From contig JACEFZ010027761.1 of NCBI GenBank assembly GCA_014155875.1, forward strand, positions 112,001 through 176,000: DNA of 64,000 nt. Reading direction: 5' to 3'. This DNA comes from Cepaea nemoralis (Eukaryota > Mollusca > Gastropoda > Stylommatophora > Helicidae). The notes under the pieces were generated by a model. It ran no database searches and was not told where the DNA came from. It worked only from the letters and a program-made list of their open reading frames with translations. Position 1 is the first letter of the stretch. Every line of letters begins with the position of its first letter. This document shows positions 1-9,600 of the stretch, piece after piece. The translations under genes were made by a program, and so were the position numbers.

Positions 1-757
1 TGCAGACAATGAAAAGGACCTGTAAAATTTAGTAGATGCGGTTGTTACACACAGTGAACAACTAGGGTTAGAATAAAATTGTAAAAAGACACAGATTATA
101 GTCGTCACTAGGAAGAACGAAATACCACAATGTAATATACAAGTAAATGGGAATATTCTTCAACAAGTGAATAGGTACAATTATCTCGGAACAGTAATAA
201 CATCTGATGGGAGATGCCTTGAAGAGATTAGAACAAGAATCGCCATGGCAAAAGTAGCCTTTAGCAAGATGAAAAACATACTGACCACTAAAAAGATGTC
301 AATTGAACGAGAAAAAGAGTGTTGAGATGCTACATAGAACTTGTACTTTTATATGGATGTGAAGATTGGACAATGAGCAGTCAGGCTGAAAAACATCTGA
401 TGGCTGTAGAAATGTGGGTTCTGAGGAAAATGCAAAGAATACCATGGACAGCCAGAAAGACCAATGAACAAGTTCTTCAAGAAACAAATGAAGATCGTAA
501 ACTGATTAGAGACATTAGACGTAGACAGTCACAATTTTTTGGGCATGTTATTAGAAGAAATGAATTGGAGAACTTGGTGACAACTGGTAAGATCGAGGGG
601 AACAGACCAAGGGGAAGACCTAGAAACAAGTATCTGGATGGCTTGGCCTTGTGGCATGGTCGAGACAGAAATATAGTGCTGATCCACGATTCTGGTGATC
701 AAGTGAGATGGCAGAACATGACCGCCCACGCTTACCGGCATGGCAGATGATGGATGG
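1..757 (+). mobile_element. RTE-like LINE, 3' end of reverse transcriptase, degenerate
   Basis: This nearly matches 40486-41243 base for base, with scattered substitutions and small indels. The 319-750 frame encodes the C-terminal region after the reverse-transcriptase core, with [15 protein letters not shown], a [16 protein letters not shown] block and a [15 protein letters not shown] basic motif typical of RTE-like LINE ORFs. A deleted base near 305 and stop codons upstream break the frame. The element continues left of the window. Clade assignment is from general resemblance only. Confidence 0.85.
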
Positions 758-905
758 AAACTAGACAGGCCGAGAGAGTGATCATGCTGCAAGGGCAACA
801 CATGGTCTGTAAATTCAACCCAGGCTTTGTCTTATGGAGAGGCATAACTCCATTTTACAAACTGTCATCTGTCAAGACAGCAAGGTGCCAGTCAGTCAGT
901 CAGTT
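758..905 (+). repeat. SINE-like repeat 3' part with (CAGT)n tail
   Basis: The segment with GGGCAACACATGGTCT, GGAGAGG and CTGTCAAGACGGCAAGGTGCC-like ends recurs at about 13135-13560, 19640-19980, 24400-24590, 30330-30620 and 44030-44200. Here it directly follows the LINE remnant and ends in CAGT repeats. It may be a SINE or the 3' tail of a LINE family. Confidence 0.6.
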
Positions 906-1115
906 ATAATTTTCGTAATCGTTTTAAACTAATTATTATAACTGGTGTTTTATTATTGTCGTTATAACTATTATTATTATTGATACTATTGTAGTTTTAG
1001 TAACAGACTTCACTAAAGTAAAGCCAAAGCAAAGTTGCAAAACTAACACAGTTGGTCAGTCAGTCACAAAGTCACATCATGTAGATAAGAAATGTTTATT
1101 AATACTCTTAGTTAG

Positions 1116-1800
1116 TTAGTCTTTCCTCTTGAGCTTAAGGCCGGCACATAGGGCAGAAGTCATGGCTCTCCATGCTTGGCGGTTCGCTGCTACCTGTTGT
1201 AGATCTTGGATGTTTACTTGGCCGTTGAATGAGCCTTCTCTGATGATGGTTCTACGCAGGGTCTCTCTTGGTCTTCCCCGTTTTCTTTTCTCTACTGGTG
1301 TCCATATGAGGGCTTGGTAGGGGAGTCTTGTCTTGTCCATTCTGAGTACATGGCCGATGTAGTTCCAACGGCGTTTTCTTATAAAATTGGATGCAATATC
1401 TTGCTTAGTCTCTTGTCTTATTTGCGTACTGGTTCCGAAATCTGTCCAGTGGAGGTTTAGAATTCTTCTAAGACATTTGTTCTCAAAATTGTCTCTTATC
1501 TAAAGCTACCGTTGATTTCCAACTCTCACATCCATACGTTAGCACTGGAATCACACAAGAGTTGAAGATTTTAAGTTTCATGTGTTTGCTGAGTATCTTT
1601 GACTTCCAGATATTTGACAGTTTATTAAAGGCACCAGATGCCAATGCGATTCTAGATGATATTTCTGGTGTTGAGTCCCCTGTGGATGTCATTTTGCTTC
1701 CTAGGTATGTGAAGCTGTTGACTTTTTCAAGAATGTGGCTGTTTAATTTGGTGTCGTCTGAACTGTTGGTAAGATCAATAGTTTTGTTTTTGCAGTGTTA
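1116..1800 (-). mobile_element. LINE relic, C-terminal reverse-transcriptase region
   Basis: On the minus strand two frames (1483-1692 and 1116-1340) encode YGCESWKS and then RMDKTRLPYQALIWTP, KRKRGRPRETLRRTI and NRQAWRAM. This order is the usual tail of RTE-like LINE ORFs. It is a different family from the copy at 1-757. Frameshifts separate the pieces. Confidence 0.75.
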
Positions 1801-2759
1801 ATACTCTGTTGTTTACAAATACAACCACATTGAATATTACATTAGTCTTAGATAGTGAATATTCTGACAGTGACTGCCATGAAAAGACAAAAGGAGTCAC
1901 TGAACAGTAACTAACTCACCATCTTTGTGGTAATTGTTGTCAGACTGTAAGTGTTAATTGTGCATGAATACAACAAAAACATTTTAGAAACATGAATCAT
2001 GGTTAACCTAAACTGCTAAACTACAAAATAATTTAATGAATAACTTAACAAAATGGACAGTTTCATTGGTCAGCTATACAAGAACACAGTCACAAGTGAC
2101 TGAATGGACTTAAAGAGCATAATCACAAGTGACTTATTGGATGCTGCATTGCAGTTAAAAAGTGTTCATCAGCTCATAACATAAAAACATACACAAATAG
2201 GAAATTTGGTGTCAGTATGCCGTAATAACAGGCATTTTCTGTAGATTGCTTGTTATTGATCCTGTGAAAATGAAATCAACAAATAGGAAAACAGCTAAAT
2301 TTTAAGTTTTAGCGTTTCCTAATTTGTACTTGTTGAGCATGTAGGATCAATAATATACCTGTTCTTGAGCACTTCCCAGGTTCTAATTAGCGTAATAGAC
2401 AGTATTGGGTTTATTGATTTTAATGTGAAGTGAGTTCTGTTGACCAGCTGTTGTAGCTGTCCATTCATATAATCTTAAACAGCAGTCATGCCTGGAGTCA
2501 GTGTGTAGAAACTGCTTTAGTATAACTGACACCTGTATTGCACTTGTTTGTGTAGACATTTACATACAAAATTGGATTTATTGATTTCAATGTGAGGTGA
2601 GTTCTGTTGACCAGCTGTTGTAGCTGTTCCTTCATGATATCATCTAACACTGTAGTCATGCCTGGAGTCAGTGTGTAGAAACTTAAAACTACATCAATAC
2701 AACTGACACCTGCAGTGCACGTGTAATATATGTGTAGACATTTGCTAGGTAGATTTCTA
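1801..2759. other. No gene seen; contains a 150-bp direct repeat
   Basis: AT-rich sequence without recognisable coding. Segments at about 2403-2540 and 2572-2715 are diverged direct repeats sharing GTTGACCAGCTGTTGTAGCT and ATGCCTGGAGTCAGTGTG. Confidence 0.6.
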
Positions 2760-3117
2760 GGGGGGGGGCTGAGGTATGGTGTCCGCCTTGAGTTCCGGGA
2801 TTTTTTCACGTGGACTTCTAGTAACAAAACTTTCCCCTGGTCTCTGGGTAGTGAGATTGAACGCCCGTGTGTATTGTTGCACACGTAAAAATTCCCTTGG
2901 ATGTTGGAAATAAAAAAAGAGTAGCCTAATGACGCTGCTCGGGCAAAATTTTGAGTTAAAAATCTATCCAAAGTATTTCAGGATCCTTGCCGGTGCTACG
3001 GAGTTCATGCACTGAGTTGAGATTCTCCAGACTCAGGCTTGAGTTAGGAGTAGAATGGAGCACTTCTGGGTTACACCCGTGTGCTGTGATGTTGATCCGT
3101 CGACTAAACTAATTTGC
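2760..3117 (+). repeat. tRNA-derived SINE family 1, 5'-truncated copy
   Basis: Shares the body of the repeats at 4050-4476 and 5415-5840: TGGACTTCTAGTAACAAAA, TTCAGGATCCT-GCCGGTGC and TGATGTTGATCCGTCGACTA. A (G)n stretch replaces the tRNA-like head here. Confidence 0.75.
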
Positions 3118-4049
3118 TAGGTAGATGCAGGAGGTAAAATGGATAATATTATGATAACAGGGACAATAGATATTAAATCTTATTAAATACCTTTATGGAC
3201 CTTAACATCAAATTAAGAAAAAAACGTGTTCTTTGTTTTTATTTTATGACCTTTAATATTATTATTATTTAAAGAGTTATGAACACAATTTGCAATCCCG
3301 CACACTGATTTAAAAACACAGCTACGGGCGATTTGGAAGGAGACCATCCTGTGCTGGTTTTCATACAATAGTATGTGTGCTGGTTGTTCGGGAAGCAGTG
3401 GCAGACTACTGAATGTAAACTTGCCAAGAAATCACAAACGGTAAAATATGCTGGGGTTGACTGCGACGTCCCATAAAGGAAATGCAACTAACTTTTTATT
3501 ATCATTATTGCACAATCAGAGTAAAGTATTTTATTTAATGTCTGTGACATTAATAAATAACAATAATATTTGTGGCAAGAAAATAGATAAAGATGCCTGT
3601 TTATATGCCAGCATGACATACATGCAACATAGTAGCAGACCCATGTTTTCTCAATCAAATGGCACTTGATGGGTTAAGAGGCTTGTCATTATAGACCTCC
3701 TTACCTCCTAGAACATTTTCATTTACCCATTTTATGAGACTGGGTCAACCCCAGAGGCACGTGGACCTGAAACAGTTCCCGCTCTCAGGAGATATTGAAC
3801 TCATGGCTACAGACTGGCAGGCAATGCTGTTTTAACTGATTCAGTGCCAAAGGATAATAAATTGCCAAATGTGACCTCCTATTTGGACAGAAAGGACGAT
3901 ATATCGCCATTAGGCCCATCATGTTATTTGTTTTGTTTAATAGTATCCTCCGTAGTTTTAATGCTCTGTGAACGGAAATTTACGTTAGAATACTTATTCA
4001 TTTGATTGTGTACCGTGTTAGGTGCAAATTTACTATTTGTCTATTTGTA

Positions 4050-4476
4050 CTATTTATCGGGATGGGGGGCGGGGTGTGGTGGGGTTGAGTGGTCTTGAGG
4101 TATGGTGTCCACTTCGATTGCTGGAGGTCCCAGTTTCAGACCCCGGTGAGGACCGGGATTTTTTCGCGTGGACTTCTAGTAACAAAATTTCCCCTGGTCT
4201 CTGGGTAGTGAGATCAGATGCCCGTGTATATTGTTGTGCAAATAAAAAAAATCGATTGACAGTTGGAAATCGAAAAAGAGTAGCCTAACGGCACTGCTTG
4301 GGCAAAATTTCGAGTTAAAAATCTATCCAAAGTATTTCAGGATCCTCGCCGGTGCTACGGAGTTCATGCACTGAGCTGAGATTATCCGGACTCAGGCTTG
4401 AGTTAGGAGTAGAATGGAGCACTTCTGGGTTACACCCGTGTGCTGTGATGTTGATCCGTCGACTAAACTAATTTGC
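4050..4476 (+). repeat. tRNA-derived SINE family 1
   Basis: The head reads GGGGTTGAGTGGTCTTGAGG (A-box-like) followed about 45 bp later by GGTCCCAGTTTCAGACCCC (decayed B box). The body with TCTCTGGGTAGTGAGAT follows. Clearer boxes are visible in the minus-strand copy at 23205-23545. Confidence 0.75.
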
Positions 4477-5414
4477 TAGGTAGATGCAGGAGGTAAAATG
4501 GATAATATTATGATAACAGGGACAATAGATATTAATTCTTATTAAATACCTTTATGGACCTTAACATCAAATTAAGAAAACAACGTGTTCTTTGTTTTTA
4601 TTTTATGACCTTTAATATTATTATTATTATTTAAAGAGTTATGAACACAATTTGCAATCTCGCACACTGATTTAAAAACACAGCTACGGGCGATTTGCAA
4701 GGAGACCATCTTGTGCTGGTTTTCATACAATAGTATGTATGCTGGTTGTTCGGGAAGCAGTGGCAGACTACTGAATGTAAACTTGCCAAGAAATCACAAA
4801 CGGTAAAAAATGCTGGGGTTGACTGCGACGTCCCGTAAAGGAAATGCAACTAACTTTTTAATATCATTATTGCACAATCAGAGTAAAGTATTTTATTTAA
4901 TGTCTGTGACATTAATAAATAATAGCAATAATATTTGTGGCAAGAAAATAGATAAAGATGCCTGTTTATATGCCAGCATGACATACATGCAACATAGTAG
5001 CAGACCCATGTTTTCTCAATCAAATGGCACTTGATGGGTTAAGAGGATTGTCATTATAGACCTCCTTACCTCCTAGAATATTTTCATTTACCCATTTTAT
5101 GAGACTGGGTCAACCCCAGAGGCACGTGGACCTGAAACAGTTCCCGCTCTCAGGAGATATTGAACTCATGGCTACAGACTGGCAGGCAATGCTGTTTTAA
5201 CTGATTCAGTGCCAAAGGATAATAAATTGCCGAATGTGACCTCCTATTTGGACAGAAAGGACGATATATCGCCATTAGGCCCATCATGTTATTTGTTTTG
5301 TTTAATAGTATCCTCCGTAGTTTTAATGCTCTGTGAACGGAAATTTACGTTAGAATACTTATTCATTTGATTGTGTACTGTGTTAGGTGCAAATTTACTA
5401 TTTGTCTATTTGTA

Positions 5415-5840
5415 CTATTTATCAGGATGGGGGGCGGGGTGTGGTGGGGTTGAGTGGTCTCGAGGTATGGTGTCCACTTCGATTGCTGGAGGTCCCAGTT
5501 TCAGACCCCGGTGAGGACCGGGATTTTTTCGCGTGGACTTCTAGTAACAAAATTTCCTCTGGTCTCTGGGTAGTGAGATCAGATGCCCGTGTATATTGTT
5601 GTCCAAATAAAAAAAATCCATTGACAGTTGGAAATCGAAAAAGAGTAACCTAACGGCGCTGCCCGGGCAAAATTTTGAGTTAAAAATCTATCCAAAGTAT
5701 TTCAGGATCCTCGCCGGTGCTACGGAGTTCATGCACTGAGCTAAGATTATCCGGACTCAGGCTTGAGTTAGGTGTAGAATGGAGAACTTATGGGTTAGAC
5801 CCTGTGCTGTGATGTTGATCTGTTGACTAAACTTACTATT
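5415..5840 (+). repeat. tRNA-derived SINE family 1
   Basis: Second duplicated copy of the SINE at 4050-4476, with the same head and body and minor substitutions. Confidence 0.75.
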
Positions 5841-6108
5841 TGTCTGGTACTGAATCAGTTAACCTCCAATAATAAGGATGTTATATGTGAAGGCCTGACA
5901 CTTGCTATCTCAATGGCAGTATCTGCTATGGGACTTTCTTTATATATTATTTAAAATAATTGCTCCATATTTGTTGTAACTGCATTTCAGTAAAAAGATA
6001 GTAAAGTGCAGGATAGACAAGACATAAAATAAATGAGTCAGGTTGTATTTATAAGATGTCAGCATATGTTTTTTATTGTTGCATAAATTCTTTAGAAATG
6101 AATTAAGA

Positions 6109-6395
6109 ATTATTGGATAGCAAATCCATTATGTGGAAAGTCCGTACTGAAAGCTCATTGTGTGAGCATCATCAAATGTGGAACAAGCGTCCCAGTGGCG
6201 CGGAGTGGAATATTGCTCGGATAGCAAATCCATTACATGGAAAGTCTGAATCCCCGGGAAGGTTAACCTGGTCAACAAACGCCCACAGAAGTCGGATGTG
6301 TCGACCTAAAGGCGCAGTATTGCAGCTCGCTGTAAACAGGCACAACGCAATCACATCCGAAAAAAGACTCCAGATGAATGCAGAAGAAGAAGAAT
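6109..6395 (+). mobile_element. 3'-end fragment of the I/Nimb-like LINE family, (GAA)n tail
   Basis: The text GGATAGCAAATCCATTA-GTGGAAAGTC appears twice (6115 and 6220), then AACAAACGCCCACAGAAGTC and CACAACGCAATCACATCCG, ending GAAGAAGAAGAA. The same modules, inverted, form the 3' region of the 5-kb LINE at 34389-35136. This relic lies about 100 bp upstream of the probable VPS13D leader. Confidence 0.8.
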
Positions 6396-6499
6396 TAAGG
6401 CACCAGGTAAAAATTTCAAGTTGCTATGGCAGCCGAGCTTTGTCTACCTCTGTCAGGAGACTGGATGTCTGAAACTATATATCTTTCTTTCATTTGCAG

Positions 6500-6568
6500 T
6501 TAATGTTGGATGTTAAAAAATGACTCGTAATTCCGTTGATGCTCAAGTGGTGCATGAAATAAAATAAA
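6500..6568 (+). other. VPS13D: Probable 5' UTR part of VPS13D exon 1, with three uORFs
   Basis: A pyrimidine-rich tract ending in AG at 6498-6499 makes a plausible splice acceptor just upstream of the start codon. The first coding exon would then carry about 69 nt of leader joined to a non-coding exon I cannot locate. The leader holds three short upstream frames: 6503-6523, 6520-6567 and 6539-6562. The longest stops one base before the VPS13D ATG. If transcription starts closer, or the acceptor is unused, some of these are not in the mRNA. Confidence 0.5.
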
Positions 6569-6665
6569 ATGCTTGAGGGATTAGCAGCATGGGTCTTGAA
6601 CACATACGTAGGTGAATATGTAGAAAACCTCAACACAGCGCAGCTCTCTATTGCTCTACTGCAAG
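6569..6665 (+). CDS. VPS13D: VPS13D coding exon 1 (start codon, chorein N-terminus)
   Basis: Residues 1-32 plus one base of codon 33. It begins [17 protein letters not shown] and ends SIALLQ, which fits the first residues of VPS13D. The ATG at 6569 has A at -3, and an in-frame stop lies not far upstream, so this start is the natural one. The donor is G|GTAAGT at 6666. This amphipathic start forms the opening of the chorein lipid channel in VPS13 proteins. The exon is too short for a 60-residue ORF list, so an automated scan would miss it. Phase at the donor is 1, matching exon 2. Confidence 0.93.
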
Positions 6666-9600
6666 GTAAGTTTTCATGAGGTTTTTCTGTTCATTCTGTT
6701 GACTGTATGTATGAGTGTGTGACTCCACTGGGTATTAGGTTGGATTCTGTTGACATTGAAATAGACACTCTGGTGAGGAAACCTGACCGACTTGGGTGTG
6801 GTCATGTGCAGTGCTGAATCATGGCCTGTTGCATGCTGGTATGCCTCTTGGCAGGCAGCCATGGTATCATAGCGGCTAGATGCTCGCCTGCCATACTGGT
6901 GGTCTTGGGTTTGATTTGCAGCAGGGCAGTTTTGGATTTAAAAAATTGACTTGAGCTTCTTGGTCTCTCTCTTCACTGTTTCTCCCCTCGTTGTCTCTCC
7001 CTTCACTGTCTCTCGCCTCATTCTCTCTCCCTTCACTGTCTCTCCCCTCACTGTCTCTCCCTTCACTGTCTCTCCCCTCACTGTCTCTCCCCTCACTGTC
7101 TCTCCCCTCACTGTCTCTCTCCTCACTGTCTCTCCCCTCACTTTCTCTCCCCTCATTCTCTCTTCCTTCACTGTCTCTCCCCTCACTGTTTCTCCTTTCA
7201 CTCCCTCCCCTCACCATCTCTCCCATCACTGTCTCTCCCCTCACTTTCTCTCCCCTCACTTTCTCTCCTTTCACTGGTCTCTCCTTTCACTGTCTCTCCC
7301 CTCACTGTCTGTCCCCTCACCATCTCTCCCCTCACTGTCTCTCCCCTCACTGTCTCTCCCCTCACTGTCTCTCCCCTCACTGTCTCACTTTCTCTCCCCT
7401 CACTGTCTCTCCCCTCACTGTCTCTCCCCTCACTGTCTCTCCCCTCACCATCTCTCCCCTCAAGTCTCTCCCCTCACTGTCTCACTTTCTCTCCCCTCAC
7501 TGTCTCTCCCCTCACTGTCTCTCCCCTCACTGTCTCTCCCCTCAAGTCTCTCCCCTCAAGTCTCTCCCCTCACTGTCTCTCCCCTCACTGTCTCACTTTC
7601 TCTCCCCTCACTGTCTCTCCCCTCACTGTCTCTCCCCTCACTGTCTCTCCCCTCACTGTCTCTCCCCTCACTGTCTCACTTTCTCTCCCCTCACTGTCTC
7701 TCCCCTCACTGTCTCTCCCCTCACTCTTTCTCCCCTCACCGTCTCTCCCCTCACTGTCTTTCCCCTCAAGTCTCTCCCCTCACTGTCTCTCCCCTCACTG
7801 TCCCTCCCCTCACCATCTCTCCCCTCACTGTCTCTACCCTCACCATCTCTCCCCTCACTGTCTCTCCCCTCACTGTCTCTCCCCTCACTGTCTCTCCCCT
7901 CACTGTCTCTCCCCTCACTGTCTCTCCCCTCACTGTCTCTCCCTTCACTGTCTCTCCCCTCACTGTCTCACTTTCTCTCCCCTCACTGTCTCTCCCCTCA
8001 CTGTCTCTCCCCTCACTGTCTTTCCCCTCAAGTCTCTCCCCTCACTGTCTCTCCCCTCACTGTCCCTCCCCTCACTGTCCCTCCCCTCACCGTCTCTCCC
8101 CTCACCATCTCTACCCTCACTGTCTCTACCCTCACAATCTCTCCCCTCACTGTCTCTCCCCTCACTGTCTCACTGTCTCTCCCCTCACTGTCTCTCCCCT
8201 CACTGTCTCCCCCTCACTGTCTCTACCCTCACTCTGCCCCTCACTGTCTCTCCCCTCACTGTCTCTCCCCTCACTGTCTCACTTTCTCTCCCCTCACTGT
8301 CTCTACCCTCACTTTTCTCCCCTCACTGTCTCTCCCCTCACTGTCTCTACCCTCACCATCTGTCCCTCACTGTCTCTCCCCTCACTGTCTCTCCCCTCAC
8401 TGTCTCTACCCTCACCATCTCTTCCCTCACCATCTCTCCCCTCACTGTCTCTACCCTCACCATCTCTCCCTCACTGTCTCTCCCCTCACTGTCTCACTTT
8501 CTCTCCCTCACTGTCTCTCCCTCACTGTCTCTCCCCTCAGTCTCTCCCCTCACTGTCTCTCCCCTCACTCTCTCCCCTCACTGTCTCTCCCCACATCTCC
8601 CCCTGTCTCTCCCTCACTGTCTCTCCCTCACCCTTCTCTCCCCTCACTGTCTCTCCCCTCACTGTCTCTACCCTCACCATCTGTCCCCTCACTGTCTCTC
8701 CCCTCACTGTCTCACTTTCTCTCCCCTCACTGTCTCTCCCTCACCATCTCCCCTCACTGTCTCTCCCCTCACTGTCTCTACCCTCACCATCTGTCCCCTC
8801 ACTGTCTCTCCCCTCACTGTCTCTCCCCTCACTGTCTCCCCTCTCTCTCCCTCACTGTCTCACTTTCTCTCCCCTCACTGTCTCTCCCCTCACTGTCTCT
8901 CCCCTCACTGTCTCTACCCTCCCATCTCTCCCCTCACTGTCTCTACCCTCACCATCTCTCCCCTCACCATCTCTCCCCTCACTGTCTCTACCCTCACCAT
9001 CTTTCCCCTCAATGTCTCTACCCTCACAATCTCTCCCCTCACTGTCTCTCCCCTCACTGTCTCACTGTCTCTCCCCTCACTGTCTCTCCCCTCACTGTCT
9101 CTCCCCTCACTGTCTCTACCCTCACCATCTGCCCCTCACTGTCTCTCCCCTCACTGTCTCTCCCCTCACTGTCTCACTTTCTCTCCCCTCACTGTCTCTA
9201 CCCTCACTGTCTCTCCCCTCACTGTCTCTCCCCTCACTGTCTCTACCCTCACCATCTGTCCCCTCACTGTCTCTCCCCTCACTGTCTCTCCCCTCACTGT
9301 CTCTACCCTCACCATCTCTTCCCTCACCATCTCTCCCCTCACTGTCTCTACCCTCACCATCTCTCCCCTCACTGTCTCTCCCCTCACTGTCTCACTTTCT
9401 CTCCCCTCACTGTCTCTCCCCTCACTGTCTCTCCCCTCAGTCTCTCCCCTCACTGTCTCTCCCCTCACTGTCTCTCCCCTCACTGTCTCTACCCTCACCA
9501 TCTGCCCCTCACTGTCTCTCCCCTCACTGTCTCTCCCCTCACTGTCTCACTTTCTCTCCCCTCACTGTCTCTCCCCTCACTGTCTCTACCCTCACCATCT

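Larger units (their letters stand above)
3118..5840. repeat. Tandem duplication, 1.36-kb unit, two copies
   Basis: The unit starting at 3121 (GTAGATGCAGGAGG) recurs at 4480 with an offset of about 1359-1365 bp, and both copies end in a family 1 SINE. By eye the copies differ only at scattered bases and a few small indels. Each unit holds unique sequence, a family 2 SINE piece (3280-3490 and 4640-4855) and the SINE body. With the extra SINE at 2760-3117 the order is SINE-unique-SINE-unique-SINE. Confidence 0.88.
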
